Notes: generated from the sequence alone by a model not told the origin. DNA of 64,000 bases from Scleromatobacter humisilvae (GCF_023231945.1 NZ_JAJLJH010000005.1:217104-281103); one strand, 5' to 3'. Positions 30,119-40,638 are shown, counted from the first letter of the stretch. Numbers and translations: made by a program.

Positions 30119-30685
30119 ATGCTCAAGATCCGCACCGCCGTCGTCCTCGCCGCCTCGCTTGCGCTCACGGGCGTCGCCTTCGCCCAGGCCAAGGTCGTTC
30201 CCGCGCAGAGCCAGATCACCTTCGCGATCAAGGAGATGGGCGTGCCCGTCGAAGGCAAGTTCGGCAAGTGGACGGCCGACATCGCGTTCGACCCGAAGCA
30301 GCCTGCGGCGGGCAAGGTCGCGTTCACGATCGTCACGGCCAGTGCGTCGTTCGGCGTCCCGGAGACCGATGCCGAGGTGCCCAAGCCCGAATGGTTCAAT
30401 GTCGCCAAGTTCCCCAACGCGACCTTCGCATCGACCGCGATCACGGCCAAGGGCGGCGGCAAGTTCGACGTCGCCGGCAAGCTGACGGTCAAGGGCACGA
30501 CCAAGGACGTCGTCGTGCCGATCGCGCTGACGCAGGCCGGCCCGACCACCACCGCCACCGGCGCGTTCACGATCAAGCGCAACGACTTCAAGGTCGGCGA
30601 AGGCGAGTGGAAGGACACCTCGCAGCTGGCCGACGACGTGTCGGTCAAGTTCAAGATCGCGCTGACGGGCGTCGCCCCGCTTTAA
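30119..30685 (+). CDS. YceI-family periplasmic protein 1
   Basis: 188 residues with a Sec signal (VVLAASLALTGVAFAQ) and the YceI lipocalin-like barrel that binds isoprenoid lipids such as polyisoprenoid quinones. Family landmarks are AQSQITFAIKEMGVPVEGKF and the central KLTVKGTTKDVVVPI. It lacks the Cys pair found in the next two copies. It starts 25 nt after the cytochrome b gene, with GAGAAA before the ATG. Confidence 0.92.
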   Translation: MLKIRTAVVLAASLALTGVAFAQAKVVPAQSQITFAIKEMGVPVEGKFGKWTADIAFDPKQPAAGKVAFTIVTASASFGVPETDAEVPKPEWFNVAKFPNATFASTAITAKGGGKFDVAGKLTVKGTTKDVVVPIALTQAGPTTTATGAFTIKRNDFKVGEGEWKDTSQLADDVSVKFKIALTGVAPL

Positions 30686-30781
30686 TCGATTCCTCAAGCC
30701 CCGCACGGGGCGGCAGCCGGTGGCGCGGGTCAGCGCCGGGACGCTTTCATTCCTTTGTTCCTGACCCGCGGAGACCCTCCC

Positions 30782-31354
30782 ATGAAAAAGCTTTCCCTGA
30801 TCGTCGCCGCACTCGGCTTCTTCGCCGCCGCCGCCCACGCCGAACCGGCCACGTACTCGGTCGATCCCAGCCACACGTTCGCCTCGTGGGAGATCGCCCA
30901 CTTCAACACGTCGACCAACCGCGGCCGCTTCAACAAGACGACCGGCAGCGTGACGCTGGACAAGGCCGCCAAGACCGGCTCGCTGGACGTCACGGTCGAC
31001 ACGACGTCGCTGGACACCGGCACCGCCGCCTTCACCAAGCACATCTCCAGCGACGAGATGCTCAACGTCGCGGCCTTCCCGGCGGCGCACCTGGTCGCCA
31101 GCAAGTTCGTCTTCAACGGCGACAAGGTCAGCGAGATCGACGGCAACCTGACGCTGATGGGCAAGACGAACCCGGTCGTGCTGAAGGCGACCAACTTCAA
31201 CTGCTACATGAGCCCGATGGTCAAGCGCGAGGTCTGCGGCGGCGACTTCGACATGATGATCACGCGCAGCCAGTTCGGCGTGTCGTACGGCCTGAACTAC
31301 GGCTTCCCCGACACCATGCGCGTCGTCATCCAAGTTGAAGCCGTCAAGCAGTGA
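30782..31354 (+). CDS. YceI-family periplasmic protein 2
   Basis: 190 residues with signal MKKLSLIVAALGFFAAAAHA. YceI barrel features are SVDPSHTFASWEIAHFNTST and GNLTLMGKTNPVVLKA. Two cysteines in NCYMSPMVKREVCGGDF are shared with copy 3. A GGAG lies 8 nt before the ATG. The 96-bp gap to copy 1 holds a small GCCCC/GGGGC stem at 30698-30711. Confidence 0.92.
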   Translation: MKKLSLIVAALGFFAAAAHAEPATYSVDPSHTFASWEIAHFNTSTNRGRFNKTTGSVTLDKAAKTGSLDVTVDTTSLDTGTAAFTKHISSDEMLNVAAFPAAHLVASKFVFNGDKVSEIDGNLTLMGKTNPVVLKATNFNCYMSPMVKREVCGGDFDMMITRSQFGVSYGLNYGFPDTMRVVIQVEAVKQ

Positions 31355-31382
31355 GCCCCCGGTCGGCGGATCACCGCTGACA

Positions 31383-31427
31383 GCCCCCCGAGGGGGCGCG
31401 CGGCCTTGCTCCGGAGCGGCCGCGCGC
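31383..31427. repeat. Pair of GC-only stem-loops between yceI copies 2 and 3
   Basis: GCCCCC-CGA-GGGGGC (31383-31397) is followed at once by a 10-bp perfect stem GCGCGCGGCC/GGCCGCGCGC (31396-31427) whose loop contains the palindrome GCTCCGGAGC. No T tract follows. The CCCCCGAGGGGG core resembles dispersed intergenic repeats of Burkholderiales, from general knowledge of such genomes; I see one copy here. Confidence 0.5.
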
Positions 31428-31469
31428 GGCGGCCGCGCGCTTTCGCCCTGCGCCTGGCCGGCACGCACC

Positions 31470-32054
31470 GTGGCTTCATCGATGGTTGCACTTCTGTGCG
31501 CCTGCCCGGGATTCGCTCTCGCGCAGGCGCAATCCGTTTCCGGCCCGATCACCTACAGGCTCGACCCGAACCACACGTTCGCGACGTTCGAGGTGCGCCA
31601 TTTCGGCACGTCGACGCTGCGCGGGCGCATCGGGCCGATCACGGGCGAGGTGATGGTCGACCGCGCGGCGAAGGCGGGCGACCTGCGGCTGCGCATTCCG
31701 GTCGCGAGCGTCGAGACCGGCATGGGCGTGCTCGATGCGCGGCTGAAGGCGCCCGACCTGCTCGCGACGGCCGAATACCCGGAAGCGTATTTCGTCGCGA
31801 CGCGGTTCCAGTTCGACGCCGCCGGCGGCGTCAAGGAAGTGCGCGGCGAGTTCACGCTGCGCGGCGTCGGCGAGCCGCTGTCGCTGGTCGCGCGGTCCTT
31901 CGCGTGCCGGCACGACGAGATGCTCGAGCGCGACGTCTGCGGCGGCGATTTCGAGGCCGACCTGAAGCGCGGCCGCTTCGGCGCCACGCTGGGCGAGCCG
32001 TTCGTCAGCGACGACGTGCACCTGGTGATCCAGGTCGAGGCCATAGCCCCCTGA
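31470..32054 (+). CDS. YceI-family periplasmic protein 3
   Basis: 194 residues if GTG 31470 is used, 190 from ATG 31482; both precede the short signal VALLCACPGFALAQ. The barrel begins YRLDPNHTFATFEVRHFGTS and the Cys pair is in FACRHDEMLERDVCGGDF, as in copy 2. No Shine-Dalgarno is visible and the signal has almost no charged n-region, so the start is uncertain. The GC stem-loops just upstream separate it from copy 2. Confidence 0.85.
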   Translation: MASSMVALLCACPGFALAQAQSVSGPITYRLDPNHTFATFEVRHFGTSTLRGRIGPITGEVMVDRAAKAGDLRLRIPVASVETGMGVLDARLKAPDLLATAEYPEAYFVATRFQFDAAGGVKEVRGEFTLRGVGEPLSLVARSFACRHDEMLERDVCGGDFEADLKRGRFGATLGEPFVSDDVHLVIQVEAIAP

Positions 32055-32078
32055 CGCGCGGACGCAACGCCGCTGCCC

Positions 32079-32084
32079 GATAAT
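32079..32084 (+). promoter_or_regulatory. -10 hexamer of the DAHP synthase gene within a dyad
   Basis: GATAAT is centred in GCCCGATAATCGGGC (32075-32089), a perfect 7-bp dyad. It lies 5 nt before the ATG of an 18-codon upstream ORF and 48 nt before the enzyme start. Confidence 0.45.
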
Positions 32085-32089
32085 CGGGC

Positions 32090-32132
32090 ATGCGCCGCCG
32101 CGTGCGGCACGCATTCCACGAAAGCCTTGGCG

Positions 32133-32146
<14 letters not shown>
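32090..32146 (+). CDS. Possible 18-codon upstream ORF overlapping the DAHP synthase start
   Basis: ATG 32090 opens MRRRVRHAFHESLGDDSP and stops at 32146, past the enzyme ATG at 32133, in the +1 frame relative to it. It starts 5 nt after the -10 hexamer and would be read from a leaderless transcript end. It holds one Phe and no Trp or Tyr, so classical attenuation is not evident. Lengthwise it mirrors the ORF before lipB. Coding status is unproven. Confidence 0.25.
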
Positions 32147-33256
<1,110 letters not shown>

Positions 33257-33260
<4 letters not shown>

Positions 33261-33709
33261 GCGTCGATGCGCTCGCGGGTGCCGTGGAGCGCCAGGCGGA
33301 AGGCGTCCGCTACGTCGGGTTCTGGGCCCGCCTGGCCGCGGGCCTGCTCGACCTGATCCTGGTGCTGTTCGTCGTCATCCCGGTGCTGGTCTGGCTGTTC
33401 GGCGACGGCTGGACGGAAGGACGAGGCGTGGTCGGCTTCGTCGTCAACTGGGTGCCGCTGGGCGGCGCCATCATCGCGTTCTGGGTGATGAAGGGCGCGA
33501 CGCCCGGCAAGATGGCGATCTCGGCGGTCGTGGTCGATGCGCAGACACACTCGCCCGTCGACTTCTGGCAGGCGCTCACGCGCTACGTTGGCTACTTCGT
33601 CTCCACCATCCCGCTGTTCGCCGGCCTGGCCTGGGTGGCGTTCGACGCGCGCAAGCAGGGCTGGCATGACAAGATGGCGCGCACGGTGGTGGTCTACCGC
33701 CCACGTTGA
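33257..33709 (+). CDS. RDD-family membrane protein
   Basis: 150 residues from GTG 33257, overlapping the DAHP synthase stop (GTGA). The RDD motif is GFWARLAAGLLDLILVLFVV, with hydrophobic segments near 25-50, 60-80 and 110-130, and WHDKMARTVVV at the end is typical. Function of the family is mostly unknown; some act as cation/proton transporters. The overlap suggests translational coupling. Confidence 0.85.
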
Positions 33710-33724
33710 GCGAGGACGGCAGCG

Positions 33725-34120
33725 ATGCAACGAGTGACCGGGATCGGCGGCGTCTTCTTCAAGGCGCGCGACGCCGACGTGCTGCGAGCCTGGTACAAGC
33801 GCCACCTGGGCCTGGACATCCAGGACTGGGGCGGCCTCGCCTTCCCGCCGGCACCCACGCAGCCCGCCGGGAGCAAGTCGCCGCTTGCCTCGCACACCAC
33901 CTGGTGCATCTTCCCGGGCGACAGCGACTACTTCGGCGGCACGCGCGGCGCGGGCTTCATGGTGAACTACCGCGTCGCCGACCTCGACGCGCTGCTCGCC
34001 GTGCTCAAGCGCGAGGGCTGCGCCGTCGACGACAAGACCGAGGTCTCCGAGTACGGCAAGTTCGGCTGGGTGACCGACCCGGAAGGCAACCGCGTGGAGC
34101 TCTGGCAGCCGCCTTCCTAG
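33725..34120 (+). CDS. VOC/glyoxalase-family protein
   Basis: 131 residues of the vicinal oxygen chelate fold: IGGVFFKARDADVLRAWYKR at the start and VTDPEGNRVELWQPP at the end, with the metal-ligand Glu in VELW. Such proteins include glyoxalases, dioxygenases and resistance proteins; the substrate is unknown. GAGGA precedes the ATG by 9 nt. It lies 15 nt after the RDD gene and ends 6 nt from the convergent thiolase. Confidence 0.85.
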   Translation: MQRVTGIGGVFFKARDADVLRAWYKRHLGLDIQDWGGLAFPPAPTQPAGSKSPLASHTTWCIFPGDSDYFGGTRGAGFMVNYRVADLDALLAVLKREGCAVDDKTEVSEYGKFGWVTDPEGNRVELWQPPS

Positions 34121-34126
34121 CGCCGG

Positions 34127-35329
<1,203 letters not shown>

Positions 35330-35452
35330 GGTGGGGTCGTCTCGCTGGCGTGGAATTTGTTCGCAGGAAGAACAATTATTCGAATAGTGGCTCCTGCCGT
35401 CAGGATTTTGCTCGTTTTCGGTGCGCTCCCGGTTTATATGGGATCTGTCCGC

Positions 35453-35480
35453 TCAAGTCGGGCAGGGGAATGGCCGATTC
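35453..35480 (+). promoter_or_regulatory. Candidate sigma-28 (FliA) promoter
   Basis: TCAAGTCG, 12 nt, GCCGATTC resembles the FliA consensus TAAAGTTT-N11-GCCGATAA, with the GCCGAT core exact and spacing one base longer. It lies 54 nt upstream of the HD-GYP gene. The rest of the 204-bp gap (35330-35533) shows no gene. Confidence 0.35.
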
Positions 35481-35533
35481 CAGCTGAGGAAAGAAACCGT
35501 TCGCGAGCCTGCGTGCGGTGAGGACAACTCCGA

Positions 35534-36811
35534 ATGACGACCCCTATCCAAGCGAGCGCCTTGCGAATCGGCATGTTCGTTCATCTGAACGTCGGCTGGA
35601 TGTCGCATCCGTTCCCGTTGTCAAGCTTCAAGCTGACCTCCAGCGAGCAGATCGAGACGATCCGCTCGCTCGGCCTGACGCGCCTGACGTGGAGCCCGGA
35701 GCGCAGCGACATCGAGGAGCCGGCCGTCGAGGCGTCCGCCGCCGCGGCGGGCGTGCCGCCGGTCGAGGAAGAGGCACCCAAGCCGCTCGACGCGCGCCAG
35801 CTGGCCAGGCTGGCGCTGCACGCGCAGATGGAGATCGCCCAGCGCTGCGAGCGCCAGTTCACCGAGGCGTGCCGCGACCTGCGGCGCGCCAACGACAAGG
35901 TGCTGACCGACCCCGCGCAGGCCAACGCCGACGCGCAGCAGCTCGCGCGTGCGATCCTGGACAAGATGCTGGTCGAGGGCGAGCCCTGCCTGCGCGTGCT
36001 CGGCGAGATGGCCAGCGACCGCCACGCCGCCCATTCGCTCAACGTCACCGTCGTCTCGCTGATGCTGGGCCGCCAGCTGTCGATACCCGCCAATGTATTG
36101 CTGGAACTGGGCGTCGGCGCGTTGATGCACGACATCGGCAAGGTGGCGCTGCCCGATCGCGTGCGCCTCGCGCGCGAGGATTTCAACGCCGGCGAGGCCG
36201 CGCTCTATCGCGACCACGTCGCCCAGGGCCTGATCCTGGGCCGCCGCATGGGGCTGTCGGCGGACGCGCAACTGGTCATCGCCCAGCACCACGAGCTGGC
36301 GGACGGCAGCGGCTTCCCGAGCGCGCTGATGCTGCCGCGGATGTCGCTGCCCGCGCGCATCGTGGCGCTGGTCAATCGCTACGACAACCTGTGCAACGCC
36401 GCGTCGCCGGCGCAGTCGATCACGCCGCACGAGGCCTTGTCGCGCCTGTTCGCGCAATGCCGTTCGAAGTTCGACGAGACGCTGCTGTCCGGCTTCATCA
36501 AGATGATGGGCATCTACCCGCCGGGTTCGGTGGTGCAGCTGAGCGACGACCGCTACGCGATGGTGATGACGGTCAACGCCGCGCACCCGCTCAAGCCGCG
36601 CGTGCTGGTCTACGACCCGGCCGTGGCGGCCGAGGACGCGATCCATCTCGACCTCGAGAAGACCCCGCAGCTGGGCATCCGCCGCAGCCTCAAGCCGGTG
36701 CAGCTGCCCACGCGCGCCGTCGACTACCTCAAGCCGCGCCAGCGCATCTCGTACTTCTTCGACGTCGAGAGCGCGCCGAAGGAAGACGCGCGGGAAGAGG
36801 CGGCGGCATGA
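35534..36811 (+). CDS. HD-GYP-type phosphodiesterase with DUF3391
   Basis: 425 residues: DUF3391 at about 5-130, then an HD-GYP domain. Motifs are the upstream His167, HD at 199-200 in LMHDIGK, and HHELADGSGFP at 252-262, where the GYP tyrosine is Phe. Such proteins hydrolyse cyclic di-GMP in the cytoplasm. The metal ligands look intact, so activity is likely. A GAGGA lies 10 nt before the ATG. It is coupled to the next gene by an ATGA overlap. Confidence 0.88.
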   Translation: MTTPIQASALRIGMFVHLNVGWMSHPFPLSSFKLTSSEQIETIRSLGLTRLTWSPERSDIEEPAVEASAAAAGVPPVEEEAPKPLDARQLARLALHAQMEIAQRCERQFTEACRDLRRANDKVLTDPAQANADAQQLARAILDKMLVEGEPCLRVLGEMASDRHAAHSLNVTVVSLMLGRQLSIPANVLLELGVGALMHDIGKVALPDRVRLAREDFNAGEAALYRDHVAQGLILGRRMGLSADAQLVIAQHHELADGSGFPSALMLPRMSLPARIVALVNRYDNLCNAASPAQSITPHEALSRLFAQCRSKFDETLLSGFIKMMGIYPPGSVVQLSDDRYAMVMTVNAAHPLKPRVLVYDPAVAAEDAIHLDLEKTPQLGIRRSLKPVQLPTRAVDYLKPRQRISYFFDVESAPKEDAREEAAA

Positions 36812-38871
36812 CCTCCACGCTGCCGCTCCTGACGCAGGTCGCGGCCAAGGAGTCGTTCAAGGGCCTGCTCGCGGGGGTCGCCGCGCTGGGCCACGCCGCG
36901 TGGATCGTCGACGCGGCGCAGGGCCACATCCTGGCCGCGAACGCCGAGGCCGAGGAACTGCTCGAGCGCAAGGACCTCGAGGGCCTGGACGCCGACGACG
37001 CCATCGCCGACCTCGAGGACATGGCCTACTGGGACGGTGTGCGCTGCGGCGTCGTGACCGTGCTCGAGAGCGACGCCGAGCTGCACCTGCCCAGCGGGCG
37101 CAGCGTGGCCGTCTCGCGCCGCATCGCGCCCGTCTGGCTCGCCGACGGAACGCCGCTGTTCCTCGTGCACGTGCGCGACCGCAGCCGCGAGCACCGCATC
37201 GAGGTCGAGCGCGAGACCGCGCTGGCCGAGCTGCGTGCCACGCTCGAGGCGACGGCCGACGCCATCCTCGTGACCGACCTTGCCGGCAACATCCGCGCGT
37301 TCAACCGCCGCTTCGCGCGCATGTGGTCGCTGCCCGACGCCGTGCTGCACGCGGGCGACGACCGCGCCGTGCACGACTGGGTGCGCATGAACGTGATGGA
37401 CGTCGACGCCTACGACCGCCGGCTGGAGGACGTCTACGCGCACACGCTGTCCGAGGCGGTCGACCGGATCGGGCAGGTCAACGGCGCGATCATCGAGCGC
37501 CACGCGCAGCCGCAGTGGAGCCACGGCCGGCCGATCGGCCGCGTGTTCTCGTTCCGCGAGACCAATCCGCACCGCGCCGGCGCGCCGCGCGAGCCGGGCA
37601 ACCTCGGCGTCGACCAGCTCACGCACTTGCCCAACCGCACCGGCTTCCTGGCGACGCTGGAGGACGCGCTGCGGGCGAGCCGCCAGAGCGCGGGCTTCGC
37701 CGTGCTGTGCATCGAGTTCAACCGCGACGCGCTGTTCGGCGAGGGCGGCGACAGCGCCGCCGGCGCGCGCCGGCTGTCCGAGCTGGCCGGCCATGTGCGC
37801 GGCGCGATGCGCCAGCCGCACCATTGCGCGCGCCTGGGCGGCAGCCGCTTCGGCGTGCTGATCGCCCACGCCAGCGAGGCCGCCGCCGAGGCCGCGGCGC
37901 GGCGGCTGATCGACCTGCAGGAGCGCGCCGACGGCGTGCCGGTGGCGATCGGCATCGGCACCTATCCGGGTGCCGGGCTGTCGGCCGACGAGGTGCTGCG
38001 CCACGTCGAGATCGCGATGCATCGCGCGCAACAGGCGAGCCGCTCGTCGTTCGCGGTGCACAAGTTCGGCTTCGAGTCCTGGCAGCGCAAGCGCGACCGC
38101 GTCGAGGCCGGCCTGCTGCGCGCCGCCGGCGAAGGGCGCTTCCGCCTCGCCGCGCAGCCGCGCTTCGACACCGCCAGCGGCCTGGCCGTCGCGCTCGAGG
38201 TGCACCTGCGCTGGCGCGACCGCGAGCTCGGCGAGGTGCCGGCGAGCCAGTTCATGGGCGTCGCCGAGGAGCGCGGGCTGGTCGGCGCGCTCGACGACTG
38301 GGTGCTGGAGCACGGCCTGCTGCAGCAGCGTCGCTGGCGCGCCGCGGGCCACGCGCTGCGCCTGAACATCAACGTCTCGGACTGGCAGCTGACGCAGCCG
38401 GGCTACGCGCGCCGCGTCGCCGCCGCGCTCGAGGCGGCCGGCTGCGCGCCGTCCGAGCTCGAGATCGACGTCGCCGAATCGGCGCTGGACACCGACCCCG
38501 ACGCCGCGCTCGCGGCCGTGCGCTCGCTGGCGCGCCAGGGCGTGCGCGTGATGCTCGAAGGCTTCGGCGACGGCACCAGTTCGCTCGCCGTGCTGCAGCG
38601 CCTGCCGCTGGCCGGCGTCAAGCTGGACTCGGCGCTGTCGCAGGCCTGCGCCGGTGCGGGCGCCGAGGCGCGCTGGGTGCCGGCGCTGGTGCAGCTCGCG
38701 CACGCGATGCAGCTCGAGGTGCACGCCACCGGCGCCGACACCGAGCTGCAGTGCGCCGCGCTGATCGCGGCCGGCTGCGACGGCCTGCAGGGCCGGCGTC
38801 TGGGGACGTGGATGGAAGAGCGCGCGCTCGAGTCCTGGTTCAGCCTGCCGGCGTCGCAAAGAAGGCTCTAG
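36808..38871 (+). CDS. PAS, degenerate GGDEF and degenerate EAL protein
   Basis: 687 residues: PAS-like sensor regions (about 20-125 and 145-250), a GGDEF domain at about 268-425 and an EAL domain at about 435-680. GGDEF reads GGSRF (344-348). In the EAL domain EAL reads EVH (464-466), the DDFGTG loop reads EGFGDG (584-589), and the Glu of the late A-E-G-x-E motif is Thr641. N522 and K605 remain. Both enzymatic activities should be lost, so it may bind c-di-GMP or regulate the coupled HD-GYP protein. Confidence 0.88.
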   Translation: MTSTLPLLTQVAAKESFKGLLAGVAALGHAAWIVDAAQGHILAANAEAEELLERKDLEGLDADDAIADLEDMAYWDGVRCGVVTVLESDAELHLPSGRSVAVSRRIAPVWLADGTPLFLVHVRDRSREHRIEVERETALAELRATLEATADAILVTDLAGNIRAFNRRFARMWSLPDAVLHAGDDRAVHDWVRMNVMDVDAYDRRLEDVYAHTLSEAVDRIGQVNGAIIERHAQPQWSHGRPIGRVFSFRETNPHRAGAPREPGNLGVDQLTHLPNRTGFLATLEDALRASRQSAGFAVLCIEFNRDALFGEGGDSAAGARRLSELAGHVRGAMRQPHHCARLGGSRFGVLIAHASEAAAEAAARRLIDLQERADGVPVAIGIGTYPGAGLSADEVLRHVEIAMHRAQQASRSSFAVHKFGFESWQRKRDRVEAGLLRAAGEGRFRLAAQPRFDTASGLAVALEVHLRWRDRELGEVPASQFMGVAEERGLVGALDDWVLEHGLLQQRRWRAAGHALRLNINVSDWQLTQPGYARRVAAALEAAGCAPSELEIDVAESALDTDPDAALAAVRSLARQGVRVMLEGFGDGTSSLAVLQRLPLAGVKLDSALSQACAGAGAEARWVPALVQLAHAMQLEVHATGADTELQCAALIAAGCDGLQGRRLGTWMEERALESWFSLPASQRRL

Positions 38872-39008
38872 GCATCCTGCATCTGGTCTTCGCCGCCCAG
38901 GTTGGGCGCGATGTCCTCTTCGAGATCGAGATCTTCGGCGGGCGCCTCGCCCTCGCGTGCGGGCGCGGGCGGCGGCTTGGGCGAGGGCGGAGGGGCGGGC
39001 GTGCTCAT
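38868..39008 (-). CDS. Small acidic protein, 46 residues
   Basis: A minus-strand ORF with AGGA 6 nt before its ATG encodes a Pro-rich N-terminal half (STPAPPPSPKPPPAP) and an acidic C-terminal half (EDLDLEEDIAPNLGGEDQMQ). No membrane segment. It ends tail-to-tail with the EAL gene, overlapping by 3 nt. The good ribosome site and balanced layout support a real gene, but no family is recognised. Confidence 0.45.
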   Translation of the reverse strand: MSTPAPPPSPKPPPAPAREGEAPAEDLDLEEDIAPNLGGEDQMQDA

Positions 39009-39184
39009 GGGAATCCTTTCTGCAACGCAGTCGACGGCTTCGATTCTGATCCTCGCACGCCCCCAGCGCCGCCTGGCGTAGGACAGGCACTACAGGGCGT
39101 CGGGACACCGGCCGGCAGCCAGCGGCGCGCTTTCGGCGCATTCTCGGGGCGTCCGTCCAAGCCATTCCGCGAAAGCGTCGTCCC

Positions 39185-39460
39185 ATGTCCGTCTTTTCCG
39201 TCCGCAACGTGCTGCCCGTCGTCACCTCGGTGGTCGCCACGCTGTTCCTCGCCACCGCCGTGCCGCACGGCCTGGTGCCGGAGGCCGCGGCCGCGGAGTT
39301 GACGCCGGACGTCATCATCGGCGCCGAGGTGCAACGCTGCGAGGCGAGCGGACGCGACACCGACGCCTGCCTCGACGAGGCGGACGGCAAGGCCCTGGTG
39401 GAGCGGGCCGAATGGCTGGCGCGCGACGACAGCGCCTCTCGACGAGCGAGCCGCCGATGA
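39185..39460 (+). CDS. Small secreted protein, unknown
   Basis: 91 residues with a signal peptide-like segment (VLPVVTSVVATLFLATAVPH) and likely cleavage near EAAAAE. The short mature part has two cysteines in VQRCEASGRDTDACLDEADG, which could form a disulfide. Function unknown. Its TGA overlaps the ATG of the receiver gene (ATGA), so the two are coupled. Confidence 0.6.
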   Translation: MSVFSVRNVLPVVTSVVATLFLATAVPHGLVPEAAAAELTPDVIIGAEVQRCEASGRDTDACLDEADGKALVERAEWLARDDSASRRASRR

Positions 39461-39930
39461 ATCCCCGGGGCGCCACCGCCGATGCCGCAGGCGCCGCCCT
39501 GCGAGTCCGGCCGCGCGGTGACGACGCGCCGGCGCGCGCGCTGGAGGTCTATGTCGTCGAGGACAACGTGATCGTCCTCGAGAGCCTGATCGCCGCGCTC
39601 GAGGAACTCGCGCCCGTGCGCGTGGTCGGCACCGCGTCCGACGAGAGCGTGGCCGTCGACTGGCTGCGCGCCGACGGCGAGCGCTGCGACCTGGTGATCA
39701 TCGACATCTTCCTGCGCACCGGCTCCGGCCTGGGCGTGATCGCCGCCGCGCGCCAGAAGCGCCCCGGCGCGGCGCTGGTCGTCCTCAGCAACTATGCGAC
39801 CGACGAGATGCAGGCGCGCTGCCTGGCCAGCGGTGCCGACCGCGTGTTCGACAAGTCGCGCGACATCGACCAGCTGGTCGCCTACTGCATCGCGCTGTGG
39901 TCGCGCGAACCGGGCGAACTGCCGCACTGA
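39457..39930 (+). CDS. Single-domain response regulator receiver
   Basis: 157 residues starting at ATG 39457. After a 30-residue variable N terminus comes a receiver domain: acidic pair in VYVVEDNVIVLESL, phospho-acceptor Asp in LVIIDIFLRTGSG, Ser/Thr in VVLSNYATDE and Lys in RVFDKSRDI. No output domain follows. The cognate kinase is not in the immediate neighbourhood. A start further upstream would overlap the secreted-protein gene. Confidence 0.88.
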   Translation: MNPRGATADAAGAALRVRPRGDDAPARALEVYVVEDNVIVLESLIAALEELAPVRVVGTASDESVAVDWLRADGERCDLVIIDIFLRTGSGLGVIAAARQKRPGAALVVLSNYATDEMQARCLASGADRVFDKSRDIDQLVAYCIALWSREPGELPH

Positions 39931-40158
39931 TTCTTGCGTCGGCGGCGCGGTCTTGGCCCCGCGGTGCAGCCCGAGCGCGCATGCTGATTGCCCTGTAGTT
40001 CGCGTCCTACGGCTGTGACCGTGCCCGCCCGACAAGCAGGCGCGCCCCAGCCCTACCGGCAAGCGCAGGCCTGTCGCGCACACTGAAAACGTCTCTTCAG
40101 AGCTTTGGCCGCACCCCCGGCTGCAGCGACGAATCCAACCTATCCAGGAGCTCAAAAC
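39931..40158. other. 228-bp intergenic region, no gene seen
   Basis: It separates the receiver gene from the DUF883 gene. No ORF with a ribosome site, hairpin with T tract or clear promoter is seen, apart from the AGGAG that serves the DUF883 gene at its right end. Confidence 0.5.
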
Positions 40159-40533
40159 ATGTCCGAAACCTCGCTGTCCAACGCCGCTTCCACGTCTTCC
40201 GATCACTTCAACCGCGCCGCTGCGTCGCTGAAGGCCGCCGAGCGCGATGCCCGCACCGCCATCGACAGCGCCGTCGACGGTCTGACCAGCGCCTATGGCG
40301 AAGCCAAGCCGGCGCTGTCGCGCTATGCCCAGCGCGCCCGCGACTACGCCAGCGACGGCTACGACGCTGCCCGCGAACGCGCCGCCGCGCTGAAGGATCG
40401 CGGCCAGCAGGCCGTCGAATCGACGCGTGGCTACGTGTCGGAAGAGCCGATCAAGTCGCTGCTGATCGCGGCGGCCGTCGGCGCTGCCGTCATCGCGCTG
40501 GTCGAAGTGGTGCGCATCCGCCGCAACCGCTGA
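40159..40533 (+). CDS. DUF883/ElaB-YqjD-family membrane-anchored protein
   Basis: 124 residues from ATG 40159 with AGGAG 9 nt upstream. A long, Ala-rich amphipathic helical region (about 15-95) is followed by a C-terminal anchor PIKSLLIAAAVGAAVIALVE and a basic tail RIRRNR. This matches ElaB/YqjD/YgaM, which bind ribosomes at the inner membrane in stationary phase in E. coli. A stem-loop terminator follows. Confidence 0.88.
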   Translation: MSETSLSNAASTSSDHFNRAAASLKAAERDARTAIDSAVDGLTSAYGEAKPALSRYAQRARDYASDGYDAARERAAALKDRGQQAVESTRGYVSEEPIKSLLIAAAVGAAVIALVEVVRIRRNR

Positions 40534-40594
40534 ACGTAACCCCTCGAAACGCTGGGTGGTTCACGTCGAACCGTCGAGCGGATCGTCGACAATC

Positions 40595-40625
40595 GCGGCC
40601 AGGGCTTCCCCGGCCGCTTTTTTTT
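40595..40625 (+). terminator. Rho-independent terminator after the DUF883 gene
   Basis: GCGGCC and GGCCGC close a stem extended by GGG/CCC around a short loop, followed by eight T. It ends only 13 nt before the ATG of the DUF1840 gene, whose transcript must therefore start within or very near this element, or arise by readthrough. Confidence 0.92.
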
Positions 40626-40638
40626 GTGGAAGCGAACC

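Noticed and set aside
36724..40206. Minus-strand open frame of about 1160 codons antisense to the EAL-like, secreted and receiver genes
   Set aside because: It has no recognisable domain and spans several supported genes; compositional shadow.
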